31,367 bases of DNA from a virus. Location of the stretch: positions 1 through 31,367 of IMG/VR virus record IMGVR_UViG_3300032360_000033; one strand, given 5' to 3'. The translations under genes were made by a program, and so were the position numbers. Shown piece after piece: positions 16,448 to 25,323 of the stretch. The notes beneath the pieces are model-generated. The model saw only the letters and a list, made by a program, of their open reading frames with translations, had not been told where the DNA came from and made no database searches. How positions within the stretch are numbered: position 1 is the first letter of the stretch; every line of letters starts with the position of its first letter.

Positions 16448-17454
16448 TGGCTAAAAACGCGGTACCAAGTTACGAATCTCAGTTTTTCCTTCGTAGTGAT
16501 CCTAAGGATGCATCTCCTGCGATGTATGGGGTGTCTGGTATTCGTGATTGGAGCGCCAGCTATAGTATCCCTGAGACCACAATTAATGTCTTGGGTGCTG
16601 GTTTTGTACGCAATATTTACGATGGCCCGTTGCAGGGACAGCTTTCTTTAACTCGCGATCTTATTTTAAACGATGATCCTGTTTTGAGTTATACTGGAGA
16701 AGATTCTTTTTCTGGTACATTAATTTATGATACTTATATAGGAAATGGAGATGAAAAAGTTTTTGGCTTTAATTCTGGCTATTTAACTAATTACTCTGTA
16801 AGTTGTGGGGTTGGGGGCGTTCCTACGGTGGATTCGTCTTTTGTAACTTTTGGTAGATTTGGCAGTGGCATTCGTCATGGAGATTTAGACTATTCTGGGA
16901 ACTCCCCACTAGAGGGATCTATGGGTATGAAGGTGCGGCCGGTACCAAATCAAGGTTCTATTTGGTGTGGTTTTGGGCAATCTGGCACTAACCGGGTTAC
17001 GCAAGTCACTCAAAACTATGAAATTGACAGAGAGCCTATTTACGATCTTAGCCAAAAAACAGCTTCAGATTTAACAGGTGGCGCAGGCTTTGTGCCAGCA
17101 GAGGTTATTACTAATTATCCTATAGAAGTTACAACAAATATGACAGTTGAAGTAGACGATTACGAAACTGCCAATATTATGGATACTATACGTAGCGGTC
17201 ACCATGAAACAATTAGCTTGACAATGTACCAAAGCGCTCTAAGCGCTGAGAATCTTTCAGGGCCAAATGAAGTAGGAGGCACTACCAGCTTAGAAGATGA
17301 TGACTCGCTGGCCTTAGAAGACAACGGCTACAAAACAGTATATAGATTTAATAGCGTAACGGGACAACTAGTGTCCCAAAGTGTAAAGACATCAATAGAT
17401 GGAACATTAAGTGTAGACTTAGAATTTAAAGACTTTTTAAATAGGAACTTATAA
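16447..17454 (+). CDS. Tail tube-like structural protein (paralogue B)
   Basis: The protein has 335 residues, nearly all beta. Residues about 27-70 have IRDWSASYSIPETTINVLG then GQLSLTRDL; residues about 115-135 have FNSGYLTNYSVSCGVGGVPT; a second round comes from about 180 (NYEIDREPIYDLS, then YPIEVTTNMTVEV). The same order occurs in the genes at 3367 (minus) and 19237, so the three are probably diverged paralogues with two tube-like folds each. Directly after the tape measure gene, it most likely builds the distal end of the tube or the ring to which the tip attaches. It has one of the few clear Shine-Dalgarno sites and overlaps the upstream stop by one base. No membrane or catalytic motif is seen. 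The paralogy is visible in patterns but was not computed. Confidence 0.55.
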   Translation: MAKNAVPSYESQFFLRSDPKDASPAMYGVSGIRDWSASYSIPETTINVLGAGFVRNIYDGPLQGQLSLTRDLILNDDPVLSYTGEDSFSGTLIYDTYIGNGDEKVFGFNSGYLTNYSVSCGVGGVPTVDSSFVTFGRFGSGIRHGDLDYSGNSPLEGSMGMKVRPVPNQGSIWCGFGQSGTNRVTQVTQNYEIDREPIYDLSQKTASDLTGGAGFVPAEVITNYPIEVTTNMTVEVDDYETANIMDTIRSGHHETISLTMYQSALSAENLSGPNEVGGTTSLEDDDSLALEDNGYKTVYRFNSVTGQLVSQSVKTSIDGTLSVDLEFKDFLNRNL

Positions 17455-17455
17455 A

Positions 17456-19237
17456 ATGGGACAAATAAATGAATATTCGGCTTTGTCGGTGCCTGCGAGC
17501 AACGATCTGCTTTTTATAGGCGACACCAGTGCAACGCCGGCCTATGAAATCAAAAACATTACAGTTGCTAATTTACATAAAGTGGCCAATGTAGCAGCGG
17601 AGGGCCCCAGTGGATTGAGCCTTAAAGATGATGGTACCAACTATGGTATTTTTATCAAAGATGGTGGAAACGTAGGTATTGGCACTGGCGCAGGTAGCCC
17701 TAATACTTTCTTAGAGTTAAATTCGGGCGCCAGAACAGCCACTTTCGTAGCAGGCACGGCATCTACATGGACCAATATGCTTTTGTTGAATCCTACGGAT
17801 ACGGCAAATGCGGCGGTGGGTATTAATTTTCAAGTTGACAATGCTTTTGATTCAGGCAGTGGGGCTGGAATTGTAGGCATTAAAAGTCATGCTACTTTAC
17901 CTCAAATGGATTTAGCTTTTATTACTGATCCGTCAGGAGCGGGTTCGGCTGAAGCGATGAGGATATTGCATGATGGTAACGTGGGAGTGGGAACTACAAC
18001 GCCGGGCGATAAAGTGGAGATTAAATACGATAACGCCAGCACAAACAGGGCTTTGCAATTAAATTTTGCTAGTGATAGTGCAGGGGTTGGAATGAAGTTT
18101 GCATATGCGGGAGCCGCGAAAGCTTATATTCAGTTTATTGGGTCGAATTATGGAACGACTGCCCGTAGAAATAAGTTAGAGATCCTAGGGACAGACGGAA
18201 TAACTTTTTGGCCAGATGGTGCCACAGCAGACGTCGTAATCAACACCGCTGGGAATCTAGGAGTGGGCACGACCACTCCAGCGGCGCTTGTACATATTGA
18301 CTCCGCTGTAGATAATGCCTTATATATACACTCTACGGATGTGTCCAAAATGGCGCGCATTAAAATGGCGCTAACAAGCAGTGGCGCGGGCTATATAGAA
18401 GATCATCCAACTTACATAGCTATTTCTGGGAGTAGTACCGTTGCTAGTAATAATTGCTTACAGATTAGCAAAGGGGAAACCACTAGCGGGGGGTACATTA
18501 GCATTGGTGATACACTAGGAACATTTTCTTATGCTATAACAACTAAAACAAGCACAGCTACCCAAGCAGCCTTTCAAGCAAACACTGGCACTAAGGGTTA
18601 TATTTATATTACTAATACGTCTAGTACTAACGCTCAAACTGCAGTAATATTTGGCAATGCGGAAACAAATTCGCCACGTTGGATGGCGGGTCAATTTTGG
18701 ACAGGCACCCCTTCTGAGAATTATTTTTCATGGAATTATTTGGGCGATACTGCTTTAGCAAACAATAGCCCCAATAGCGCTACCTTTAGTCCGGCTTCAA
18801 GCGCAGTAGAAAGTAATACTGCTTACTGTTCTCAGGCAGGTGGCCTAACCTGCGAAAACACAAGTGTTGCGTTTGGCCATATTCAAACAGACGGGACCAG
18901 TAGCACGACAGTATTAACAAGCACTTACAATATGCAGAGCCCAGTTACTTTAAGTACCGCTGGGGTGGCCACTATAACCTTTGGAAAAAAGTTAACATCT
19001 GCAAGCTATACAGTTATAGCAACTGGGTGGGATGGCACTCGACCGTTAGTAGGTTATGCTAGTACTAAAGCTGAGGGTTCTGTGGCTATTACATTTTATC
19101 GTTTAGATACGGGCGCGGTTATTGATTTGGAAGCTACTAGCGCTATTCATTTAGATTTTGTAGTATATGGCGGTACAAGCGCAGGTGTTAGTGGGATAGT
19201 CACAGCCCAAACGAGACTAGAAAAAGCAGCTCCCTAA
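17456..19237 (+). CDS. Fibre-like tail protein with GNVGIGTTTP repeats
   Basis: The protein has 593 residues. Near residue 33 it has ITVANLHKVAN, followed by beta-helix-like units ending in GGNVGIGTGAGSP (about residue 73), GNVGVGTTTPGDKVEIK (about 175) and GNLGVGTTTPAALVHID (about 265). Such units are common in trimeric tail fibres of environmental phages. The rest is Thr/Ser/Asn/Gly-rich, and the C-terminal part (about 480-590) looks like a small beta-sandwich. The intramolecular chaperone peptidase (S74) that often ends such fibres is not seen. Its ATG lies one base after the upstream stop, with AGGA 9 bases before, and its stop overlaps the next start (TAATG). It sits between two tube-like paralogues, so it may be a side fibre attached to the distal tube. 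The target is unknown. Confidence 0.6.
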   Translation: MGQINEYSALSVPASNDLLFIGDTSATPAYEIKNITVANLHKVANVAAEGPSGLSLKDDGTNYGIFIKDGGNVGIGTGAGSPNTFLELNSGARTATFVAGTASTWTNMLLLNPTDTANAAVGINFQVDNAFDSGSGAGIVGIKSHATLPQMDLAFITDPSGAGSAEAMRILHDGNVGVGTTTPGDKVEIKYDNASTNRALQLNFASDSAGVGMKFAYAGAAKAYIQFIGSNYGTTARRNKLEILGTDGITFWPDGATADVVINTAGNLGVGTTTPAALVHIDSAVDNALYIHSTDVSKMARIKMALTSSGAGYIEDHPTYIAISGSSTVASNNCLQISKGETTSGGYISIGDTLGTFSYAITTKTSTATQAAFQANTGTKGYIYITNTSSTNAQTAVIFGNAETNSPRWMAGQFWTGTPSENYFSWNYLGDTALANNSPNSATFSPASSAVESNTAYCSQAGGLTCENTSVAFGHIQTDGTSSTTVLTSTYNMQSPVTLSTAGVATITFGKKLTSASYTVIATGWDGTRPLVGYASTKAEGSVAITFYRLDTGAVIDLEATSAIHLDFVVYGGTSAGVSGIVTAQTRLEKAAP

Positions 19238-20052
19238 TGGCTAAGTTCATAAAATATGAGAAAGCATTACTTGAAATTGAAAGCCACAGTATTTTGGCCG
19301 AAAGTGCGGAGCTGGGTGTAGAAGCGTCACTCTCCCCGATAGAAAATATAACTGGAAGCGTTATGCGCTATGTGGCGGACGCTCCGTTAAAAGGTACCCT
19401 TTCCTTTAGTCATTATTTAACAGGGTCTCTTCATGAGTTCCTCAATCCTTTGACAAACGTAGAAAGGACGGGTGAGCCATTGAGGGGTAATTTAGGGGGG
19501 ATTGAGTTTGCTAGCGGATATATCAGGAGCCTTCAGTTTTCAGTGTCTCCTATGGCTCCTATTTTAGTGCGTTCTGCGATGGATATTTATGGAGAACTTA
19601 GCGTGTTAGATGCACAAGGGCGTAGCGATGAGGTAATGAGGGGGGTGCAGGACGATCCACGTGCTATCAGTCATGGAGCTCAAACTTATTTGGCTGGAAA
19701 TGATTTTGGTATAAATAATAAATTAGGCTTTTCTTATTCTGTTACATGTGAACGCAATCCAATGACAGTTATAGGGAGCGGTTTGCCTAGTCGGGTTACG
19801 AAAGAAAACGTACAAATTCAAATGACAGTACGTGGAGAGGATTTGGGGACGGTATTGACCACTACTGGATACGCAGCTATCGCAGATGTTTATGTTTATG
19901 GTGTTTATGCAGATGCTGGGTCCTCCGCAATGGGTCGTTTTGGCTGTACGGGACAGGTTCATTCACAGAGCATTTCTGCATCCGAAGGGTCTTCTATGGC
20001 TGGAGAGATTTCGTTATCTCAAGATTATTTAACCGGAAAACAAGTGGTATGA
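19237..20052 (+). CDS. Tail tube-like or distal tail structural protein (paralogue C)
   Basis: The protein has 271 residues and is the shortest of three tube-like relatives. It has an early ELGVEASLSPIENITGSV block followed by GTLSFSHYLT, then FASGYIRSLQFSVSPMAP, and a second round LGFSYSVTCERNPMTVIGSG then VQIQMTVRGED. This order matches the proteins at 3367 and 16447 with loops removed, so it should form a ring at the tube end. Lambda has no gene here, but other siphophages have a distal tail protein at this point. It overlaps its neighbours by one base (TAATG) at the start and by four (ATGA) at the end, so it is translationally coupled to the M-like gene. No enzyme motif is visible. Ring formation is inferred from the fold plan. 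Confidence 0.5.
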   Translation: MAKFIKYEKALLEIESHSILAESAELGVEASLSPIENITGSVMRYVADAPLKGTLSFSHYLTGSLHEFLNPLTNVERTGEPLRGNLGGIEFASGYIRSLQFSVSPMAPILVRSAMDIYGELSVLDAQGRSDEVMRGVQDDPRAISHGAQTYLAGNDFGINNKLGFSYSVTCERNPMTVIGSGLPSRVTKENVQIQMTVRGEDLGTVLTTTGYAAIADVYVYGVYADAGSSAMGRFGCTGQVHSQSISASEGSSMAGEISLSQDYLTGKQVV

Positions 20053-23000
20053 TAATTAATTCTGGAGTAACTAATATAGCAAGAGTACTGCCGTTCGAGG
20101 TGGGTAACGAGTACAAGAAGTACGATGTTGTTTACTATAGTGGTTATACAGATCCGAGCCCCGCCCCTCCCACTCTTCACCCGTGCTTGCAATCTGAATC
20201 CGGACATTGCTACTATACGGGAGACAGCATTACAACCTCAACAATTACTAATCGACCCTACGCAGCCGACACTGAATGGACTACGGGCTTTTTTGCAGAC
20301 GTGTCTTATGGGGCTACTGTTGATTATGAAGCTCTTAATTATACAACAGAGTTTGGTGATGGTTATTATAATGTTTTAAATAAAAGTGAAAATGCGGTGC
20401 GCGCTACCTTTTCAACGAACTTTGGCAAAAGAACTGATCAAGAGACAAAAGCTATCGTCCATATATTAGAAGATTCTTTTAATCGAGGAAATCATCCTAG
20501 TGGGGGTTATAGCGGTATTCCGTGGACGCCTTTTGCTCCTTATAATCAAAGTGGCGCCTTTTTTGTAGAAAGCTTTACGCAGGGCTACGAGTCTCCTGAT
20601 GTTAATAGTGTTTCTACTACCTTTTTTAGAGAAACAGCATCTACAACAAATTGGAAAACCTTATATATTCCTTTTGAAAACACGAGAGAAGATTATACGA
20701 ATAACAAAGCTTATTTTCAGCATGACGCAACGTTTTTACGGCAACTTCCCGACCAAGCAGCCTTAGTACCCACTCAAACAGGGTGGTATTATTTTACAGG
20801 GGAAAAACATGCCGACTATACTCCGCAAACTGGAATTTTAGGGACAGAGTATAACTCGCCAACAGGGCAGTACCCTTTATGGACGAAAGATAATTTTTAT
20901 TTTGATTTAAACCAAAACATCAGTATACCTCAAAATCCTCGTTTCACTAAACAAGACCTAGACAATGGTTTTACCATGAGGTTTGACGAAGGAATTAATA
21001 AAAATTTACTTGCCTTTCCGGTTGAGTTAAAAGGGCGAACAGATAAGGAGGCTCTCGCAATCGTTCACTTCCTTGAGCATCATGCGGGGGTTAAACTTTT
21101 TGAGTTTACACCCCCAGCTCCTTACGATTTTACAAATAAGGTGTTTTTGGCTTCTAGTTGGAGCCATACTATTAACTTTAAAGATAATAATGATGTCACG
21201 ATTAATATGCGTGAATTTCCTATTGATTATTTAAATTTGTCTACTGAGTTCAGGTCTTTGGTGACAGTGGTTAATCGGCCATTAAAAAATCTGTCAGCTT
21301 ATTGGAGTTGGCCAACAGAGGGAGGTGCAACGGGGCCAGTCAGCATAAATCGCTATGCTGGATCTAAATCCACGATAGAAAGAATAGAAAATACAGACTT
21401 TATATCAAATACTGGTATGAAAGTTTTCGCCATAACGGGGCAAAGCATTAGGACGGGATTCTATTTGACAAACAGCGGAAATACCGCCTTAAATACTTTC
21501 ATAGGTTACGATAGTCCTTATCAAGTTTTTGATTTTCCTTCAGGCCATTCGCATAATCCTGTGGTGACGGCGCCGGGTAGTTCTAGTTTTATCCCTTTTT
21601 ACTTTAAAGGCTTTAATGATAATATTACTGCCCCAGAGGTAACAACTGGTCCCGAATCAAGCGGTGTATATACGGCAACGCTAACATTAAAAAATAAGTC
21701 TAATTTTGACAATACTTATGACCCCAGTGGCTTAATTACTTTTGGTATTACCGGATATATTACAGGCTTTGATAAGGCTGCGGGGTTACCTGCTAACTGT
21801 GCTTATCCTTATAGGGGAAATGACGGCCAGACGCCAAATCATCCAGCTCGTTTTTTAATTCAAACGGGCTACTATGATGCTTCGGGGGTACCTCTAAATG
21901 TATTGGCGTGGCAGCATCCTGCTACCGGTCATGATTTAAATCGTTATTCTATTCAATATACTCAAGATAATAGCTGGACAGAGGTTTCAGGAATCCCTTT
22001 AACGGATTCTACTTCTGTGCGAAATATTGCGGGGGTGCAGGGTACCGGCTTTGAAATCAATCGTAAATACATTCAATCTTATGGTTTAGATTTCGCGAAT
22101 ACTGCCGGATATGTTCAGACCAATTTTTATAGTGGAATTTTAGTGCCACCAAGTTTGGCTGGGGATGGTCAAATTCCTGAAGGACTGAGAAATCTTCCAG
22201 ACCCACAAAACACAGGCATCCATCAAGATTCGTATTTTATACATAAAGGACTCTCTCACGATCAAGATTATTATTATAGGATGAGGTCAGAGTATATATC
22301 GCCATACAGCGACATTTTTGGTTCCATGTATGTATATGCAAGTGGAGCTGCGGATTTTAGTACCAATGTTTCCAATCAAGTATCTACCGGTTTGAGCGAT
22401 AGCTCCACTGAGTTTACTGATGCCAGAACAGTGATACCCACGAGATCCAAGCCTGCTTTTAGGGTGTATCTGGACCATGGCTCTTCAAACATTAATTTAA
22501 GCGGGGTGTTTATAGAAGCTTTGGTAGATCGCGGGCTAGTAAAACAAGAGAATGGGCTTGATCTGGTTATTGGCTCGAACCCTACGGCTGCAGATTATCT
22601 TGCCATCGCTGATACCGGGGCTTATGGTAATAACTATACTGGGGTACAATTTATATTGCGCCCGGATTCTCTAGTGGGTGCTGAAGGGGGGGCTTATCCC
22701 GCAGGAGATCCTGATGCAGGTATGATTATTCCTGCTGTAAGGACAGGGTACCAACTGTTAACTGGTGTGGTAAACCCAGCAGACGCAAGTGCCGGTGCTG
22801 ATCCAAATTTACAAAAACCAATAGCTGAAACTCCATCTGTGCTTGTTATGCAAAGCAGTTCTTTAATCGTGGGTCAAGGCGGAGAAGGAGGCGACGGAGG
22901 TGTGACACAGATTGTGCAAGGGGACATAGGAGAGTGGGGGCAGGGCTCTAAAAATAATCAGGGTGAAGATTCTAAATATACCTTGAAGTTAGACTATTCA

Positions 23001-25319
23001 TATACAAAAGATTCTACCGCGGGAGCGGATGCAGGTGATGCGATTTATATTTCACACCCTAGTATTGATAAGTTTTCTATTCGTAAGGATTATAATGCCA
23101 AAATCTATGGAGGCGGAGGCGGCGGAGGGGGCGGAGATCGCTTTTTAGCTGAAAAGATATTTTCCGTTAAATCCGCAGCTCACTCCCCTTGGAATTCTTA
23201 TAAAAATATAGCAGGATCAGTGGGAACATTTAAAAAGGGTTATGGGTTGACCTCAACTTGGACACCAGCAATAAAAATTCGAATCAGCGATGACGGAGAT
23301 GTTCTGGCCACGGTGGGTTCCACCTTTGCAGATACAATATCAGATAATGACTATATTCCTACATCTTATGCGAGTCCGGGCAATATAATTTTTAGAGCTA
23401 AAGATTTTATAGGGATCCATAGAGGGGGCGCTGGGGGTGGAGGAGCTAGCTTTAGGGCTGTTAGCGGAGGAACTCAGTTTTCGGTGCAAGGTATAAAAGA
23501 TTATATAAGCGATTCTTCTTATGGGGGCTATGGCTTCGGGGGGGCCGGAAATCTTCAGAGCGGCGGTGGTGTTGCAAACCATCGAAACGCTGGGTCAGAT
23601 CATGCTAAACACGCTTGGGGAGGAGATGGTGGAGATTACGGTCAGCCCGGAAACATAGGGTATACCTTTAATGAAAAAACTATGGGTATACCTTTTTTGT
23701 TAGATGAGGAAAGCAAAGCAGGAAAAGTTGGAGGGGCTGGGGGCAAAGCTATTCGTATTATTAGTACCAACACTAATTATACTGTGAGTAATTATCGCGG
23801 CAAACTTTTATCTATCACTCCTTCTATGACGCCCATCACAGCCATCCCCGGTTTAGTGGGATATTTTGAAGCAGGTAATAAAAGTTATAACACGGGAACG
23901 ACAGAAGCCGTTAGCGGAGCCGTCACTATTAACAATGTTGGGGGCTATACTATACCCACAACAAGCATCACTGTTTTGGCCACGAGTGTGGACATGAAAA
24001 GCGGAGATGTGATATATTTCTTTGAAGGCACCACGAAGGGAATTTTTACATTAGATGCGAATTTCAGTGCCCCAGTCACAACCCTTACCGGGGTTCTTAG
24101 TGGAGGCACCATACCCGATGCTGCGGTTGGAAATTTTGGGCAAACAGTGACTAAGTGGGTATCCACCAATGACGCCAACGTTTATTTAGAACAAACGACC
24201 ACAGACAACAAGCCAACTCTACAAGACACTGATAAAGAAGATCGAACGGTTGGGGAAGGCTCGGGGCTAACTAGATCAGGGGTAGTAACTGTCCGTCATG
24301 CGTTTTTTAATAATCAAAAATATATTTATTTTAGCCCTACTTTAAGTACTAAAATTAACTATATGAAGCTTCATGGGGCCACTTCAAATGCGGATTACGA
24401 TGGAGATATACAGATCAATAATGTTGGGCAAAGTTATGCGGCGGCAGATGGCATTACTATCGCCATACAGCCTATAGCTTTTTCAATTGCAGCGGGAACT
24501 GTGATTACCTTTCGTGGAGGTTCTATTTTTACAGTGACTTCAGCGGCTACCTATGGTTCCCCGAATCAGATTACCGCATTAACAGGAAACCTATCTGGCT
24601 CTGATTTGCACAATGGTGTTCGGGGTTATTACCGGTTATCTTCTCTGGGTAATGGCTTTGACATCTTTTATGTTATATATCCAAACAGGTGGTTTACCGC
24701 GTCGGGTAACTTTACAGCAGGTACCTCCAGCAACGACAACCAAGTAGGCAAAGATGCCGATTATCAAACGGGCTGGAGCGGGTTTTCCTCAACACAGAAA
24801 ACCCCTTCTGTTTTTTATAACCGCAAGAGCGCTCACGTTACAGATAATGCTGGGCTTGGAAATCTGCAAGAACAGTTTTCTTTTACTGATCGTGGATCTA
24901 CGCGAAGTCGTGATGCTATAGTGGGTAATTATCCTCGTCGGTCGTGGGTATACAATTTAAGTGGAAGTTCTAGGGGGGGAAAGCTGTATTTGACTGCACG
25001 AAATGATGGAAATGCAGTAGGAGGTGATACTTACGAGGGTGATAGTTTTATTTTTAATTCGTCAGGCAGCGTTTATGTGGGGGGAAGCAAAAGGGTAGGC
25101 AGTAGTGCTGTGGATCTTGGCTTCCGAGGAGCAATCGCCGCAATTGTAATTTTTAATCGACACCTAACCTCACGAGAAAAGCGTGAGCTTTTAGGGGTTT
25201 TGTTCAACAAATATTTAAGAACTAAGGCTGCAAACGCAGTAACGCAGGTAGGCCTTGAATATCAAAATAAACGGTCTGATCTCACCGGAATAGCAGGTCA
25301 AATATACTTTACTCCATAA
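20049..25319 (+). CDS. Giant tail tip protein with duplicated lambda M-like domain, Gly-rich and LamG-like parts
   Basis: The protein has 1756 residues. Residues about 10-85 look like a small CBM5/12-type module (YKKYDVVYYSG ... EWTTGFF). Two M-like minor tail domains follow: about 87-144 (TTEFGDGYYNVL ... RTDQETKAIVHILED) and about 290-392 (FTMRFDEGINKN ... RTDKEALAIVHFLEHHAG, then LFEFTPPAPYDF and ASSWSHTINF). An Ig-like region (about 440-570) and a fibronectin-III-like region (about 590-760) come next. Residues about 940-1240 are Gly-rich with nine Gly at 1021-1029, as in polyglycine adhesin tips. The C-terminal third looks like a LamG-type domain that closes with AIVIFNRHLTSREKRELL and holds two copies of a beta repeat (1307-1361, 1469-1526). 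In lambda, gpM is only about 110 residues. The protein probably joins the tube end to an adhesin. Its start overlaps the previous stop (ATGA). Confidence 0.7.
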   Translation: MIINSGVTNIARVLPFEVGNEYKKYDVVYYSGYTDPSPAPPTLHPCLQSESGHCYYTGDSITTSTITNRPYAADTEWTTGFFADVSYGATVDYEALNYTTEFGDGYYNVLNKSENAVRATFSTNFGKRTDQETKAIVHILEDSFNRGNHPSGGYSGIPWTPFAPYNQSGAFFVESFTQGYESPDVNSVSTTFFRETASTTNWKTLYIPFENTREDYTNNKAYFQHDATFLRQLPDQAALVPTQTGWYYFTGEKHADYTPQTGILGTEYNSPTGQYPLWTKDNFYFDLNQNISIPQNPRFTKQDLDNGFTMRFDEGINKNLLAFPVELKGRTDKEALAIVHFLEHHAGVKLFEFTPPAPYDFTNKVFLASSWSHTINFKDNNDVTINMREFPIDYLNLSTEFRSLVTVVNRPLKNLSAYWSWPTEGGATGPVSINRYAGSKSTIERIENTDFISNTGMKVFAITGQSIRTGFYLTNSGNTALNTFIGYDSPYQVFDFPSGHSHNPVVTAPGSSSFIPFYFKGFNDNITAPEVTTGPESSGVYTATLTLKNKSNFDNTYDPSGLITFGITGYITGFDKAAGLPANCAYPYRGNDGQTPNHPARFLIQTGYYDASGVPLNVLAWQHPATGHDLNRYSIQYTQDNSWTEVSGIPLTDSTSVRNIAGVQGTGFEINRKYIQSYGLDFANTAGYVQTNFYSGILVPPSLAGDGQIPEGLRNLPDPQNTGIHQDSYFIHKGLSHDQDYYYRMRSEYISPYSDIFGSMYVYASGAADFSTNVSNQVSTGLSDSSTEFTDARTVIPTRSKPAFRVYLDHGSSNINLSGVFIEALVDRGLVKQENGLDLVIGSNPTAADYLAIADTGAYGNNYTGVQFILRPDSLVGAEGGAYPAGDPDAGMIIPAVRTGYQLLTGVVNPADASAGADPNLQKPIAETPSVLVMQSSSLIVGQGGEGGDGGVTQIVQGDIGEWGQGSKNNQGEDSKYTLKLDYSYTKDSTAGADAGDAIYISHPSIDKFSIRKDYNAKIYGGGGGGGGGDRFLAEKIFSVKSAAHSPWNSYKNIAGSVGTFKKGYGLTSTWTPAIKIRISDDGDVLATVGSTFADTISDNDYIPTSYASPGNIIFRAKDFIGIHRGGAGGGGASFRAVSGGTQFSVQGIKDYISDSSYGGYGFGGAGNLQSGGGVANHRNAGSDHAKHAWGGDGGDYGQPGNIGYTFNEKTMGIPFLLDEESKAGKVGGAGGKAIRIISTNTNYTVSNYRGKLLSITPSMTPITAIPGLVGYFEAGNKSYNTGTTEAVSGAVTINNVGGYTIPTTSITVLATSVDMKSGDVIYFFEGTTKGIFTLDANFSAPVTTLTGVLSGGTIPDAAVGNFGQTVTKWVSTNDANVYLEQTTTDNKPTLQDTDKEDRTVGEGSGLTRSGVVTVRHAFFNNQKYIYFSPTLSTKINYMKLHGATSNADYDGDIQINNVGQSYAAADGITIAIQPIAFSIAAGTVITFRGGSIFTVTSAATYGSPNQITALTGNLSGSDLHNGVRGYYRLSSLGNGFDIFYVIYPNRWFTASGNFTAGTSSNDNQVGKDADYQTGWSGFSSTQKTPSVFYNRKSAHVTDNAGLGNLQEQFSFTDRGSTRSRDAIVGNYPRRSWVYNLSGSSRGGKLYLTARNDGNAVGGDTYEGDSFIFNSSGSVYVGGSKRVGSSAVDLGFRGAIAAIVIFNRHLTSREKRELLGVLFNKYLRTKAANAVTQVGLEYQNKRSDLTGIAGQIYFTP
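23109..23135 (+). repeat. Poly-glycine run (nine codons)
   Basis: Nine GGN codons in a row encode Gly1021-Gly1029 and open a region with many further Gly-rich runs. Mixed GGA, GGC and GGG codons argue against a simple replication-slippage tract and for selection on the protein. Confidence 0.9.
23967..24131 (+). repeat. Beta repeat, copy 1 (M-like protein, residues 1307-1361)
   Basis: The pattern is ITVLATSVDMKSGDVIYF, then GIFTLDA, then TTLTGVLSG and AAVG. It shares spacing with four other copies in this and the next protein. Confidence 0.55.
24453..24626 (+). repeat. Beta repeat, copy 2 (M-like protein, residues 1469-1526)
   Basis: The pattern is ITIAIQPIAFSIAAGTVITF, then SIFTVTSAA, then TALTGNLSG and GVRG. 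Copies 1 and 2 are both preceded by the phrase INNVG. Confidence 0.55.
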
Positions 25320-25323
25320 AACC

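Noticed and set aside
18900-19237. S74-type intramolecular chaperone at the end of the fibre-like protein
   Set aside because: I looked for it because GNVGIGT-type fibres often have one; no Ser-Lys dyad region or typical helical end is visible.
23109-23135. Poly-Gly run as an unstable phase-variation tract
   Set aside because: The codons are mixed (GGA, GGC, GGG), so the DNA is not a clean repeat that would slip in frame-altering steps.
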